DNA of 64,000 nt from Flaviflexus equikiangi (GCF_014069875.1 NZ_CP059676.1:806001-870000); one strand, 5' to 3'. Positions 17,390 to 27,071 are shown, counted from the first letter of the stretch. Notes: generated by a model from the letters alone, not told the origin. Made by a program: numbers and translations.

Positions 17390-18994
17390 TTAGTCGATGT
17401 CTCTACGGGAGAGGGAGAGAGCTCCGAGGAGACCCAGGACGATCGCCAATCCCGCCATGACAGTCAAGGGAGCGGCGGCGGGAGCTTCATAGGGGACGAG
17501 CGGCGTGTGGGCGATCGGTGACAGGTTCCGGAGCCATCCCGGCAGGGAGAGAAGATCACCGAGATAGACCTCGAGGGCGATGAAAGCGATCAGTGACCAA
17601 GCTAATGACTGCGGCGCAGCGGTTCCGGCAACTGCCGCCGAAAGTGCACACACGAGGACGATCGCAGGTATGTAGGCGAGAGACGCGAATGTGAGAGAGG
17701 CAATCCACGAGGCGTCGCCGGTGACGAGGAATAGCCCGAGACCTGTTCCAGCCCCCATGACCACCATCGTCAGGGCTGCGCCCGCCGAGGAGACCGCCGA
17801 CCATGCCGAGTAGATGCGGAGTCGAGAAAACCCGGCGGTCAGGAGGGCGGAGAGTCGTCCCTCGCGCTCGTCGCGGCGCAGCTGCAGGATAGCGGAGCAG
17901 CCAAGGATGAGTGGGCCGAGTGCGAGAAGCGAGACGATTACGGACGCAAACGACAGCGTGAGATCATCCGTGCTGATCGCCACCCATTCCCCAATCGCAG
18001 GATTGTCCGCCAGCAGCGTGTCGATCGATGTCGCAAGGCTGCCGAATGCGACAGCGAAGACGAACAATCCCGCACTCCACGCGACAAACGTCCCCGAGAG
18101 CAGACGGACTGCAAGCCCTGTCGGTGTCGCGAGGAAGTCAGACGCGGAGGCCGGGCCGCTGCGCGTGGGGAGGAGACCCGCTCCGAGATCACGCCGCGCA
18201 TTGAGCGCCATGGCCAAACCAGCAATGAGGACCGTCGCTGACACCGTGAAGAGGAGGGGCCACCAGCGCAGATCAGTGAAGAGCCTGGTTTGCTGCGCCC
18301 ACGCGATCGGAGAGAACCACGACAGCCATGAACCAGTCGGTTCGATGACATCTCCGAAGCCTCGGACGATCACCGCGAGACCGAGGATCCCGAAGGCGAG
18401 TCCGCTCGCCGTCTTCGCATGCTCCGTCATCTGCCCGCACAAGAGGGCGACCGCACCGAACAGGATCCCTGTCAGGCCCGCCGAGATGCCGAACGCAAGA
18501 GCATCCGCCACGCCCACCGAAGCGACCGCCAGCGTGATCGCGGCCGCGACGATCAGATTGGCGATGGCGACGGTCAAGGCGGCCGCCGCCACGGGTGCAT
18601 GCCGCCCGAGGGGCATGGCGGCCAGGACCTCGAGGCGCCCTGTCTCCTCCTCGCCGCGGCTTCGTCGCACCGCAAGCAGGATGCTCATGATCGCCGCGGG
18701 GATATACGTCCAGAGGCTCAGTTCGTTCGCAAGCATTGCCCCGAACGTGTAATCGTCGAGTGCGAAGGCGGGCCCCGTCATCATGATCGCCGCTGGGTTC
18801 GACATGAGGCCAGCTCGTGCCTGCAGTGCTTCCTGTGTCGGATAAGCCTGTTCCATGGCGATGACGGAGAGATACATGAGCGTGAGGAAAGAGACGGCCC
18901 AGACGAGAATCCAGCTGCGTTCGAGCCGCAGGTAGAGCCTCAGAACGAATGGTGTCGCAGCATACCGTGACCTGGCCAGGGTGCGCACTCTCAT
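17390..18994 (-). CDS. ABC-2 type exporter permease, 12-helix form
   Basis: A 534-residue membrane protein with two repeated halves of about six hydrophobic helices each, as in the large permeases of actinobacterial antibiotic-type exporters. It should pair with the ATPase encoded just upstream. The ATG at 18994 overlaps the ATPase stop by 4 bases (ATGA); the open frame extending to 19297 is only a shadow inside the ATPase gene. A glycine/alanine-rich first half (residues 1-260) and a second half with a similar pattern suggest an internal duplication. The substrate is unknown. Confidence 0.82.
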   Translation of the reverse strand: MRVRTLARSRYAATPFVLRLYLRLERSWILVWAVSFLTLMYLSVIAMEQAYPTQEALQARAGLMSNPAAIMMTGPAFALDDYTFGAMLANELSLWTYIPAAIMSILLAVRRSRGEEETGRLEVLAAMPLGRHAPVAAAALTVAIANLIVAAAITLAVASVGVADALAFGISAGLTGILFGAVALLCGQMTEHAKTASGLAFGILGLAVIVRGFGDVIEPTGSWLSWFSPIAWAQQTRLFTDLRWWPLLFTVSATVLIAGLAMALNARRDLGAGLLPTRSGPASASDFLATPTGLAVRLLSGTFVAWSAGLFVFAVAFGSLATSIDTLLADNPAIGEWVAISTDDLTLSFASVIVSLLALGPLILGCSAILQLRRDEREGRLSALLTAGFSRLRIYSAWSAVSSAGAALTMVVMGAGTGLGLFLVTGDASWIASLTFASLAYIPAIVLVCALSAAVAGTAAPQSLAWSLIAFIALEVYLGDLLSLPGWLRNLSPIAHTPLVPYEAPAAAPLTVMAGLAIVLGLLGALSLSRRDID

Positions 18995-19872
18995 CGCCCC
19001 ACCGTCGGATCCCCGTAGTGCTGGAGGAACATCTCTTCGAGGGAGGGCGGATTGACTGTCAGGTTCCGGACCCCGAGCCCGGCGAGGAGCGGCATGACGG
19101 AACCGATCTGTGCGTCCTCGCAATCGAAAGCGATCCGTGCGCCGTCCACGGCGAGATTGTGAATCGCGGGATGGTCGAGACTGGCGGGATTCCCTGAGAC
19201 TGTGGCCGTGACCCGCGAGCGCGTGAGATGCCTCAGATCGGAGATGGTTCCCGTCTCCACATCGGTGCCGGACCGGATGATGGTGACTGAGCTGCACAGC
19301 TTCTCGACCTCGGCGAGGATGTGGCTCGACAAAAGGATGGTGCGGCCCTTCGCCGTCAAAGCTCGGACCTCGTCCGTGAAAACTGCCTCCATGAGCGGGT
19401 CGAGGCCCGAGGTCGGCTCGTCGAAGACATAGAGCTCGACGTCAGCGGCCAATGCGGCGATGAGGGGGATCTTCTGCCGATTGCCCTTGGAATATGCTCG
19501 GGTCTTCTTCGTCGGATCGAGTTCGAAGCGCTCCACGAGGGCGTCTCTGCGGGCGCGGGAATGGGGATGGTGGTGGGTGAGGATGTCGATGACCTCCCCT
19601 CCCGTGAGATTCGGCCACAGTGCAGTCTCCCCGGGCACGTAGGCGATCCGATGATGAGGGGGATCCCGCCAGGGGTCGCTTCCGAGAACGCGAACGGTGC
19701 CCGAGTCTTGCCTCAGGAGACCGAGGAGGATCCTGATCGTTGTCGACTTGCCCGAACCGTTGGGGCCGAGGAATCCTCGTGCCTCGCCCTCGCTGACGCG
19801 GAGCGAGAAGCCATCCAGGGCTCGTGTGCTGCCGAACGTTCGGACGAGATCCGTTGCCGCTATCGCATCCAT
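18991..19872 (-). CDS. ABC transporter ATP-binding protein
   Basis: A 293-residue ATPase of the drug-export (DrrA/CcmA) type. Walker A is GPNGSGKSTT near residues 35-44. The signature position reads YSKGNRQK rather than LSGGQ, a variant seen in this exporter class. Walker B is ELYVFDEPTSGLDPL. The C-terminal 80 residues form the extra domain typical of these ATPases. The gene is divergent from the MMPL exporter, with about 175 bases between them, and translationally coupled to the permease. Confidence 0.86.
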   Translation of the reverse strand: MDAIAATDLVRTFGSTRALDGFSLRVSEGEARGFLGPNGSGKSTTIRILLGLLRQDSGTVRVLGSDPWRDPPHHRIAYVPGETALWPNLTGGEVIDILTHHHPHSRARRDALVERFELDPTKKTRAYSKGNRQKIPLIAALAADVELYVFDEPTSGLDPLMEAVFTDEVRALTAKGRTILLSSHILAEVEKLCSSVTIIRSGTDVETGTISDLRHLTRSRVTATVSGNPASLDHPAIHNLAVDGARIAFDCEDAQIGSVMPLLAGLGVRNLTVNPPSLEEMFLQHYGDPTVGR

Positions 19873-20047
19873 GAGCCTCTCCTCACCCTGTGGTGTGCCA
19901 GCCCCTGATGCGGTGGCGGGCGTGTCACCAGCCTACGCTCATCACCTCCCGGAGGCGTGTGGATAGGTGTGAAAGCTCGTCAGGTTGACGATAGGTCCCA
20001 AACGATGGCGAGAAGGAGACATAGAATTTCAGGTGGAAAGGTGCACG

Positions 20048-22189
20048 ATGCGAACGAAATCACCGACCTTTGTGAGGGTCATTCTCCTGCTCGTCTGGCT
20101 CGTGATCGGAGGGTTGGGCGGCATGGCGCAGGGCCAGCTGTCGTCCGTCCAGGAAAACGATCAGGCCCTCTACCTGCCGGAATCGGCTGAGTCGACGTAC
20201 GTGGCCGAAAGGGTGGGAGACTTCACGGACTCCCAATCACTGCCTGTCTTTGTCGTCTTCACAACGGCTGACGGTGAGCCGCTCACCGAACAGCAGATAG
20301 GAATCCTCAATCAGAGGGCTCAGGCCATTGCCGAGGTGGCGATGCCGGACGGTACGAGCCTGGGCGCCTACCTGGACAACCCCGCATCGGCCTTCATTCC
20401 CGCCGACGATGGTGCCTCTGGCATGTGGCCCATCAGTCTCGACTCCTCACTGGTGCGCGAACTCGATGGCAACGGGGACCCAATCCAGTCCACATCGATC
20501 GAGGCGATCCGCGCATATGTCGCCGACACGGTGGCCGAGGTGGGGAATCTGGAGGCGGCAACGACTGGTCCGGGCGCGATCGTGGCGGACCTGGCCAACG
20601 CCTTCGCGGGCATCGACCTCGTCCTTCTCCTCGTCGCGGTCGTGCTCGTCTTCGTCATCCTCATCGTCGTCTATCGTTCGTTCCTCCTCCCCATCATCGT
20701 TCTCACGACCGCGATCTTTGCGCTGTGCGGGGCTGGCCTTGTCGTGTTCTGGCTGGCTGATGCTGGGATCGTGGTGCTGTCTGCACAGACGCAGGGCATC
20801 CTCTCCATCCTCGTGATCGGCGCGACGACGGACTACTGTCTCCTCATCGTGTCCCGCTACCGGGAAGAGCTGGCGCTCCGGGAGTCCCCGTTCGAGGCGA
20901 TGAAGGCGGCTCTCAGGGCAACCTGGGAGCCCGTTGTCGCATCGGCGGCAACCGTCTCGGCGGGCCTGTTCTGCCTCCTCCTCTCAGACCTGCGCGTCAC
21001 CGCATCCCTGGGTCCCGTCTCTATCATCGGGATCGTCTTCTGTGTCCTGGCAGCCATGACGCTGCTCCCCACACTCCTCCTGCTCCCTGGCAGGCACGCC
21101 CGGGTGATGTTCTGGCCGGCGAAGGTGGCCGTCACGAACGACGCGAGCCGCGATGGCTGGTGGGCTCGTTCGGCGGCCTTCGTGGCGCGCAACGACCGCA
21201 GGGTGTGGATGACGACCGCGGTAATCCTTCTCGCGTTCGTCGGCTTCGTGCCTTCCTTCCAAGCGAAAGGCCTGTCGTCAACCGACACGATCGTGGGAGA
21301 GACGGAATCGGAGAACGGTCTCGAGCTGCTGTATCAGATCTTCCCGCAGACGGCGGCCGCACAACCCGTCAACATTCTGGCTCCCGCCGATGTCGCGGAC
21401 GATGTCGTCCAGACAGTACTGGCAGTCGATGGTGTGACGACGGCTGAGATCACGGAGGGCGAGAGCGGTCCACTCGTGAGCGATGGTCAGGTTCTCATCG
21501 TCGCATCCACATCGGCGCCCTCCGAAGACATTGCGGCCCAGAACACGGTCGGCGATATTCGTGAGGCAGTGGACGGCATGGATGTGTTCGTGGGAGGTGA
21601 TGCGGCGACACGCCTCGACACTCAGCAGACGGGCACGTCGGACCTGCTCAAGGTTGTCCCTGTCACCCTTGTCGTGGTCGGTCTCATGCTCATGGTGCTT
21701 CTGCGCTCCATCACCGCGCCCCTGCTTGTCCTCGCGGCGAACATCCTCTCCTTCGGAGCGACGCTCGGCATCGCCGCAATCCTCTTCAACAACGTGTTGG
21801 GATGGCCGGGATCGGACGCCTCCGTCCCGCTCTATTCCTTTATCTTCCTTGTCGCACTATCGATCGATTACACGATCTTCCTCATGACGAGAGCACGGGA
21901 GGAATCCTTGCGTCACGGAACACGCCGCGGCATCGTCACCGCTGTAGCCGTGACCGGAGGTGTCATCACCTCGGCAGGGCTCGTTCTGGCCGCGACGTTC
22001 GCGGCGCTCGTCGTCATCCCGCTGCTCTTCATGATCCAGCTCGCCATCATCGTCGCCATGGGCATCCTCATCGACACGTTTGTCGTCCGGACGCTCCTCG
22101 TCCCAGGACTGGTGCACGATGTCGGGAATCGTGTGTGGTGGCCGTGGCAGGAGCGCATGGTGAAGATCGAGGCGGCACAGACGACGTAG
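20048..22189 (+). CDS. MMPL/RND-family membrane transporter
   Basis: A 713-residue RND-superfamily protein of the actinobacterial MMPL type, which exports lipids or small hydrophobic compounds using proton motive force. It has two related halves, each with one membrane helix, an extracytoplasmic domain and five more helices. The proton-relay regions are visible as TTDYCLLIVSRYREE near residues 258-273 and SIDYTIFLMTRAREE near 605-619. The ATG at 20048 follows GGAAAGG by 6 bases, better than the longer frame from 19985. No partner gene identifies the substrate. A strong terminator follows. Confidence 0.87.
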   Translation: MRTKSPTFVRVILLLVWLVIGGLGGMAQGQLSSVQENDQALYLPESAESTYVAERVGDFTDSQSLPVFVVFTTADGEPLTEQQIGILNQRAQAIAEVAMPDGTSLGAYLDNPASAFIPADDGASGMWPISLDSSLVRELDGNGDPIQSTSIEAIRAYVADTVAEVGNLEAATTGPGAIVADLANAFAGIDLVLLLVAVVLVFVILIVVYRSFLLPIIVLTTAIFALCGAGLVVFWLADAGIVVLSAQTQGILSILVIGATTDYCLLIVSRYREELALRESPFEAMKAALRATWEPVVASAATVSAGLFCLLLSDLRVTASLGPVSIIGIVFCVLAAMTLLPTLLLLPGRHARVMFWPAKVAVTNDASRDGWWARSAAFVARNDRRVWMTTAVILLAFVGFVPSFQAKGLSSTDTIVGETESENGLELLYQIFPQTAAAQPVNILAPADVADDVVQTVLAVDGVTTAEITEGESGPLVSDGQVLIVASTSAPSEDIAAQNTVGDIREAVDGMDVFVGGDAATRLDTQQTGTSDLLKVVPVTLVVVGLMLMVLLRSITAPLLVLAANILSFGATLGIAAILFNNVLGWPGSDASVPLYSFIFLVALSIDYTIFLMTRAREESLRHGTRRGIVTAVAVTGGVITSAGLVLAATFAALVVIPLLFMIQLAIIVAMGILIDTFVVRTLLVPGLVHDVGNRVWWPWQERMVKIEAAQTT

Positions 22190-22234
22190 CCCAGTCTCGA
22201 CACACCCGTGATATCGACAAGGATATGAAGCTCT

Positions 22235-22261
22235 GGACGCCCCCTGGATCAGGGGGCGTCC
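22235..22261. terminator. Terminator hairpin after the MMPL gene
   Basis: A perfect 11-bp stem, GGACGCCCCCT with AGGGGGCGTCC, around the 5-base loop GGATC. It lies between the convergent MMPL and methyltransferase genes and is short of U residues on both sides, but it is GC-rich and well placed for both. Confidence 0.75.
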
Positions 22262-22272
22262 ACATTCTTCCG

Positions 22273-22878
22273 CTACGCGTGCGTCAGCATCGCGACGAGG
22301 AAACTATCGTTCGCGGGATGGAGCTGCCAGGTCGAATAGCGGGCTTCGAGAACCAGGCCCGCGTCAAGCGCATCCGCCTCGAACTCGGCGAAGTCGTAGT
22401 TCCGTCCGGCACCGAACCCGATCGTCATCCGCCCGTCTGCTGCCAGATGTGCTTTCATCTGGCGCAGGGCAGGCACCCGTTCATATCCGGCGAGGAAGGT
22501 CATGACGTTCCCCGCGGACACAATGTGATCGAACTGGGCCAGGCCGGCTTCCGTCTGGAGCTGGAATGTCGCCAAGTCGCCCTGGACCCATTGCGCCATC
22601 GGATGATCCGCTGCCGCAACCTCGATGAGGTAGGGGTCGAGGTCGACTCCGACAACGGTGTGCCCGCGCCGCGACAGGTATCCGCCCACGCGTCCCGACC
22701 CGCAGCCGGCGTCGAGAATGCGGGAGCCCCGTTCGACGAGAGCGTCGACGAGCCGGGCTTCTCCGTAGATGTCTTTGCCAGCCTTTTCGAATGTGCGCCA
22801 GCGCTGAGCATAGTTAGCGGAGTGGTCGGGATTCTGTGTCGTGACGGCAGTCCAGACATTCGTTTCGGGTGCGCTCAT
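22273..22878 (-). CDS. Class I SAM-dependent methyltransferase
   Basis: A 201-residue Rossmann-fold methyltransferase. The SAM-binding loop ILDAGCGSGRVGGYL lies near residues 53-67, followed by the acidic strand VVGVDLDPYLI and the motif IV region FDHIVSAGNVMTFL. The ATG at 22878 (MSAPETNVW) is chosen over a longer frame with low-quality N-terminal sequence. The substrate is unknown. Similar small-molecule methyltransferases occur singly across Actinobacteria. Confidence 0.82.
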   Translation of the reverse strand: MSAPETNVWTAVTTQNPDHSANYAQRWRTFEKAGKDIYGEARLVDALVERGSRILDAGCGSGRVGGYLSRRGHTVVGVDLDPYLIEVAAADHPMAQWVQGDLATFQLQTEAGLAQFDHIVSAGNVMTFLAGYERVPALRQMKAHLAADGRMTIGFGAGRNYDFAEFEADALDAGLVLEARYSTWQLHPANDSFLVAMLTHA

Positions 22879-22957
22879 GCTCCAAGTATCCGTAGTCGGC
22901 ACCGGAAATGTCGAACCGGTGCTGCTGTGTGCGGGTCGTGATGCCCGCACACAGCCG

Positions 22958-23398
22958 TCAGAGGAGCTCTGCGTCGACGGAGATGTCAGCAGAGGCGAAG
23001 AGGCGGGACACCGGACATCCCGCTGCGGCGTCTTCTACGGCGGCCTCGAATGCGTCCTGGTCAAGACCATCGATCTCGGCCCGCAGCGTGAGGGCTGACG
23101 AGGTGATGGTCGGCGCGCCGTCGACCTCTTCGAGCGTCACCTCGGCCGTCACATCGATCCTCGTGGGCGTGACTCCCTCTTCGCTGACGCGATTGTTGAA
23201 TGCCATCGCAAAACAGGACGAATGTGCGGCTGCGAGGAGCTCTTCAGGACTCGACTTGCCTTCGGGGGCGCGAGTGCGCGAGCCCCATGTGACGACCTGC
23301 TCGTCGAGAACTCCCGAGCTTGTGTCGGAGAACGTTCCCCGACCCGAGGGGAGGTCGCCCTCCCACGTCGTTGTTGCTGTGCGTGATGCGATTGCCAT
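22958..23398 (-). CDS. OsmC-family peroxiredoxin-like protein
   Basis: A 146-residue OsmC-type protein, predicted to reduce organic hydroperoxides through two cysteines. The first is in AAHSSCFAMAF near residue 62; the second is in AAAGCPVSRLF near residue 128. The N-terminal ATTTWEGDLPSGRGTF and the EGKSSPEELLAAA region are typical of OsmC rather than Ohr. It is a single gene on the minus strand, divergent from the small membrane protein gene at 23574. Confidence 0.88.
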   Translation of the reverse strand: MAIASRTATTTWEGDLPSGRGTFSDTSSGVLDEQVVTWGSRTRAPEGKSSPEELLAAAHSSCFAMAFNNRVSEEGVTPTRIDVTAEVTLEEVDGAPTITSSALTLRAEIDGLDQDAFEAAVEDAAAGCPVSRLFASADISVDAELL

Positions 23399-23573
23399 GG
23401 TGTACTCCTTCGTTCTGAAGCTGGGAACTTCTCAGCCAGGGTTCCCCCATTCTTCGGTGCGGGGCCGACAGGGTCAATGGTCAACGCTCACGGCGAAGAC
23501 CCTTGCTTTTATGGCGCGAGCGACGCGGCCGCCGTCTGCGCGTACACTGTCAGGACAGAGAGAAGGAGAGCGC

Positions 23574-23783
23574 GTGGCCGATCACGACAAAGACGACGTC
23601 CAGCTTCCCATGAACGAGGAGGAAGCGATCAGACGGCAGCGGAAGCAGTTCATGCTGTTTGCGATCGCCGGTCTCGTCATGCTGATTCTTGCTTTCTTCG
23701 CGGGTCGTACCGTGAAGGAATGGGTGTCGGATGATGCTCAGCCGTACGCGTCCGTCCTGGAGATTCACGATGTCGAAGCCTGA
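23574..23783 (+). CDS. Small single-span membrane protein, unknown
   Basis: A 69-residue protein from a GTG start preceded by GAAGGAGAG (about 5 bases away). An acidic and polar N-terminus of 30 residues contains a basic cluster (RRQRKQF), followed by one membrane helix (MLFAIAGLVMLILAFFAG) and a short polar tail. This gives a predicted cytoplasmic N-terminus. It overlaps the next gene by 14 bases, so the two are probably partners. No family is recognised. Confidence 0.65.
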   Translation: MADHDKDDVQLPMNEEEAIRRQRKQFMLFAIAGLVMLILAFFAGRTVKEWVSDDAQPYASVLEIHDVEA

Positions 23784-24234
23784 ACGGACCCTGTGGCAGG
23801 GCAGTCTCGAGAACGGTGACACGCTGATCGTCACACAGAACTTCGGCCGCATCATGTCGGGATCGTCCACCGTGCACGAGTGGGCGTGGGTGAACTACGC
23901 CTCCGGCTCATGGAATGGTGAAGAGGGCACGTTTATCGCCGCCGCTATCACCGACGATGTCGACGACCTTCGTCTGCAGTTCAACCGGGAATCTGACCTC
24001 AGCATCGGCTTGGTCCTCTCCGATCGCATCGAATCATCGATCGTCCATCAGGAGACCGCGCTCGTCGGGGACGCGAGCTGGGTCCGTGTCTTTGTGAGGC
24101 GCAACCCTGATGGCACGATGTTCACCCAGTCTCTCGGCTTCGATATCGACAATGTGAATCCGGCCTACCTTCAGGCCGTCGTCCTCGAGCTCGAGGCGAC
24201 CGTCCGGGAAGCGGTCGGACTGCCCACCGCTTAG
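23770..24234 (+). CDS. Conserved-looking soluble protein, unknown
   Basis: A 154-residue protein without signal or membrane segments. The chosen ATG (MSKPERTLWQG) follows GGAG by about 8 bases inside the end of the preceding gene. It appears mostly beta-rich in the first 120 residues and helical at the end (YLQAVVLELEATVREAV). No family is recognised. Tight overlap with the small membrane protein suggests they act together. Confidence 0.65.
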   Translation: MSKPERTLWQGSLENGDTLIVTQNFGRIMSGSSTVHEWAWVNYASGSWNGEEGTFIAAAITDDVDDLRLQFNRESDLSIGLVLSDRIESSIVHQETALVGDASWVRVFVRRNPDGTMFTQSLGFDIDNVNPAYLQAVVLELEATVREAVGLPTA

Positions 24235-24273
24235 TGCCTTTCCGCACAGTTTTCAGAAAAATCGGGGTCCGGT

Positions 24274-24303
24274 TTGAAAGTGCTCGCGAAGACTTGTTAA
24301 AGT
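24274..24303 (+). promoter_or_regulatory. tRNA-Asn promoter
   Basis: TTGAAA (24274-24279) and TAAAGT (24298-24303) are separated by 18 bases, with the tRNA starting 13 bases later. The -10 and following bases, TAAAGTCACT, are identical to those upstream of tRNA-Val at 38408, which supports both assignments. Confidence 0.65.
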
Positions 24304-24316
24304 CACTGTGTTGCCT

Positions 24317-24388
24317 TCCCGCATAGCTCAACGGCAGAGCATTCGACTGTTAATCGAAGGGTTGCTGGTTCGAATCCAGCTGCGGGAG
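24317..24388 (+). tRNA. tRNA-Asn (GTT)
   Basis: A 72-nt cloverleaf. The acceptor TCCCGCA pairs with TGCGGGA, discriminator G, followed by CCA encoded at 24389-24391. The anticodon stem TTCGA/TCGAA encloses loop CTGTTAA with anticodon GTT. The T-arm contains GGTTCGAAT. Confidence 0.96.
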
Positions 24389-24393
24389 CCACC

Positions 24394-24423
24394 GGCCTCG
24401 GACGTGATCGTCCGGGGCCTTTT
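24394..24423 (+). terminator. Rho-independent terminator of tRNA-Asn
   Basis: GGCCTCGGACG and CGTCCGGGGCC pair across a TGAT loop with one mismatch, followed directly by TTTT. It begins 2 bases after the CCA end. Confidence 0.85.
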
Positions 24424-24477
24424 CCGTTCGGCCCTGCACTCACTCGGGTCGAGAGTTCTGTGTGGAATAATGGGCCC

Positions 24478-24963
24478 ATGGCTTACCGTGATATCCGAGT
24501 GATCGGCGACCCCGTCCTTCGAACCACCTGCGATGAGATCACGACGATCACACCCCAGGTCGTCTCCCTCGTCGATGACCTGCTGGAGACAGTGGACGAC
24601 GAGGGGAGGGCCGGCCTCGCAGCGAACCAGATCGGCGTGTCGCTCCGAGCCTTCTCCTGGAACATCGACGGGTCGATCGGCTACATTCTCAACCCGACCA
24701 TCGTCGACCTCTCCGAGGATGAATACCAGGACGATGAGGAGGGCTGCCTCTCCATCCCCGGCCATTTCTTCCCGACCCGACGAGCCTGGTACGCGAAGGC
24801 TGTCGGCATCGACCTCGATGGCAACGAGGTGATCGTCGAGGGCGAGGAACTGATGGCTCGCTGCATCCAACACGAGGTCGATCACCTTGATGGTCACCTC
24901 TACATCGACCGACTCGACCGAGCGGCCCGCAAGAAGGCACTGAGAGCGATACGAGACCTATGA
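24478..24963 (+). CDS. def: Peptide deformylase
   Basis: A 161-residue metalloenzyme that removes the N-formyl group from nascent proteins. All three motifs are present: GLAANQIGV near residues 46-54 (G-x-G-x-A-A-x-Q variant), EGCLS near 89-93 with the metal-ligand cysteine, and the zincin-like HEVDHLDG near 131-138. The ATG at 24478 sits 6 bases after an AT-rich -10-like sequence (AATAAT) with no ribosome binding site, so it is probably leaderless. It overlaps the next gene by 4 bases. Confidence 0.94.
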   Translation: MAYRDIRVIGDPVLRTTCDEITTITPQVVSLVDDLLETVDDEGRAGLAANQIGVSLRAFSWNIDGSIGYILNPTIVDLSEDEYQDDEEGCLSIPGHFFPTRRAWYAKAVGIDLDGNEVIVEGEELMARCIQHEVDHLDGHLYIDRLDRAARKKALRAIRDL

Positions 24964-25859
24964 GAATTCTGATCTCCGGAGCGTCCGGCTTCATCGGCAC
25001 AGCGCTCGTCCGCGCCGCGAAAGACGACGGGCATGACGTGGTCAGGGTTGTCCGCTCCTCACCCCAGCCCGGCGATATCGTGTTCAACCCTGCCCGTGGG
25101 GAGATCGATGAGCGGGAGATCCGCGGAGCCGATGCCGTCATCGTCCTCAACGGGGCAGGACTGTTCTCCCACCTGTGGACGGACTCCTACAAGGAGACCC
25201 TCGTCCGGTCCCGCATCACTGCCGTCCGGACCTTCACGGATGCATTCGCCGAGATGCCAGCGGGGGACCGGCCGACACAGTTCCTCACGGGATCCGCGAT
25301 CGGCTTCTATGGGGCCGACTGCGGGGACGAGATCCTGACCGAGGAGTCGACTCCGGGAGACGATTTCCTCGCTCGCCTATGCGTCTCATGGGAAGCGGCG
25401 GGGGAGCGGGTCACCGATCTCGGCATCACCCACACAGCCCTGCGCACCGGTCTGGTCATGGACGGGTCGGGAGGCATGCTCGGACTCCTCAAGCACGCTT
25501 ACCGTTTCGGACTCGGAGCCAAGCTCGGCACCGGTGAACAGTACATGTCGACAATCTCCCTCGATGATCATGTCGCCGCCATCCTCCATCTCCTCCGCAC
25601 GAGTGTCGCCGGTCCCGTCAACCTGACAGGGCCCCAGCCCGTGACGAATAGCGAATGGCATCGTCTTCTCGCTGACCACGTGGGGCGACCGGGCTTCCTC
25701 ACGGTCCCGAGGTGGGCGATGAAGGGGGCGTTGGGCGACTTCGCCGAGCAGGCCGCCCTCGCATCCCAGCGTGCCTACCCGGCACGCCTGGAGGAGACCG
25801 GTTTCGCCTTCACGGCCCCGACGGTTGAGGAGATCTTCACCCAGGCGCTTCGATCCTGA
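24960..25859 (+). CDS. TIGR01777-family NAD-dependent epimerase/dehydratase
   Basis: A 299-residue extended short-chain dehydrogenase of the TIGR01777 (YfcH-like) family, with the NAD(P) loop [10 protein letters not shown] near residues 7-16. The family stretch [10 protein letters not shown] follows near 106-115, and the C-terminal DUF1731-type region includes [16 protein letters not shown] near 245-260. The reaction is unknown; members are often called nucleoside-diphosphate sugar epimerases without proof. A 4-base overlap couples it to def. Confidence 0.86.
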   Translation: MRILISGASGFIGTALVRAAKDDGHDVVRVVRSSPQPGDIVFNPARGEIDEREIRGADAVIVLNGAGLFSHLWTDSYKETLVRSRITAVRTFTDAFAEMPAGDRPTQFLTGSAIGFYGADCGDEILTEESTPGDDFLARLCVSWEAAGERVTDLGITHTALRTGLVMDGSGGMLGLLKHAYRFGLGAKLGTGEQYMSTISLDDHVAAILHLLRTSVAGPVNLTGPQPVTNSEWHRLLADHVGRPGFLTVPRWAMKGALGDFAEQAALASQRAYPARLEETGFAFTAPTVEEIFTQALRS

Positions 25860-25954
25860 CCTCAGCAGGCTAGCGTCAAGGCACTGTCTGTGGCACAGTA
25901 AGACGTATCGGTACCGATCGGGTGTGACGGGGAATCTCACCTAAGGAGGTTCCG

Positions 25955-26455
25955 ATGACAGCACAGCGCGCCACCCGTGGCGTTATCTTCATACATTCAG
26001 TCACGCCCGCTCTCGAGCCACATGTCGAGTGGGCGCTTTCTGGCGTCCTCGGATATGAGGTATCGATCGAGTGGACCGATCAGCCCGCGAACCCGATGTA
26101 TCAGCGCGGGGAGTACTCGTGGACGGGCGATATCGGCATGGGGGCGATGCTGGCCTCCGCTCTGAACGGGTGGGAGCACCTGCGCTACGAGATCACCGAA
26201 GATGGCACCCCGCAGTCGGAGGGCGGACGCTGGTCACACACGCCCGGTCTCGGCATCTTCTACGCACAGACTGACCTCGTCGGGAACGTCGTCATTCCCG
26301 AGAACCGCATCCGAGCCGCCCTCGAGGAGACGGACCCGGTCGAGATGAGAAGGCTGCTCGATCTTGCCCTGGGCCAAGCATGGGATGACGAGTTGGAACC
26401 GTTCCGTTACGCGGGGGCGGGCGCACCGGTGCGCTGGCTGCACAGGGTCGGCTAG
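25955..26455 (+). CDS. DUF3145-family actinobacterial protein
   Basis: A 166-residue soluble protein matching the actinobacterial DUF3145 family: the start TRGVIFIHSVTPALEPHVEWA, a central GAMLASALNGWEHLRYE and the C-terminal DDELEPFRYAG. The function is unknown; in other genomes it is often near fatty acid synthesis or pyruvate dehydrogenase genes. An unusually complete anti-16S sequence, CACCTAAGGAGGT, precedes the ATG by 5 bases, predicting strong translation. Confidence 0.88.
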   Translation: MTAQRATRGVIFIHSVTPALEPHVEWALSGVLGYEVSIEWTDQPANPMYQRGEYSWTGDIGMGAMLASALNGWEHLRYEITEDGTPQSEGGRWSHTPGLGIFYAQTDLVGNVVIPENRIRAALEETDPVEMRRLLDLALGQAWDDELEPFRYAGAGAPVRWLHRVG

Positions 26456-26459
26456 CAGA

Positions 26460-27071
26460 CTAGCCTCCGATGATCTCGATGACGAGATCGAGACCGGTGT
26501 CGGGATCGTAGCTCCACGTCGCCTCGTATTCATCCCACGTGTCGGTGACCGTGCCGTCGCGCGGTGTCGTGGCAGCTATCTCGTCCCACATGGTGTTCGG
26601 CATGCCGAGAGCGACGGTGATGCAGGCGGCGTGCTCAAGGTCCGTTCCCGGTGACAGCAGCCCAGCAGTCGTGATTTTCAGGGTCGTGCCATCGTCCACC
26701 AGAAGAATATAGGGATCGTTTCGAACAGCGCACTGGGGAATAGAGTTCCTCAGCCACGTCATGGCAACCTCCCGCCAGTTCTCATCAGCGGGCTCGGTGA
26801 TCACCGGAGCACTGACTGTCGGATCGTCGGCGATGTCAGCAGGCTCGGGATGTGGGAGGGTGAAGCCGATGCCGCCCCCGACAAGGAGCGCCAGACTGAC
26901 CAGTGCCACCACCCATCGGAGCTCGACCGTCCGTCTGGCGTTGGGCCGTTCGCGGGAACTCTCCGATGGCATGGGAGACGGGGATGGCGGCTGCCTCGGA
27001 AAAGGCGACTGCGGGTAGGGCGACTGCGGGTACGGTCTCGCGCCTGGCAGCCCACGCTCGTCCACGGTCAT
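26460..27071 (-). CDS. Membrane-anchored secreted protein, unknown
   Basis: A 203-residue protein with a proline/serine/glutamine-rich cytoplasmic N-terminus (repeats of PYPQSP), one membrane helix near residues 53-73 (VVALVSLALLVGGGIGF), and an extracellular domain of about 125 residues with two cysteines. No family is recognised. Several starts are close together (GTG 27080, ATG 27074, ATG 27071, GTG 27065). The end faces the DUF3145 gene with only 4 bases between stops. Confidence 0.6.
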   Translation of the reverse strand: MTVDERGLPGARPYPQSPYPQSPFPRQPPSPSPMPSESSRERPNARRTVELRWVVALVSLALLVGGGIGFTLPHPEPADIADDPTVSAPVITEPADENWREVAMTWLRNSIPQCAVRNDPYILLVDDGTTLKITTAGLLSPGTDLEHAACITVALGMPNTMWDEIAATTPRDGTVTDTWDEYEATWSYDPDTGLDLVIEIIGG

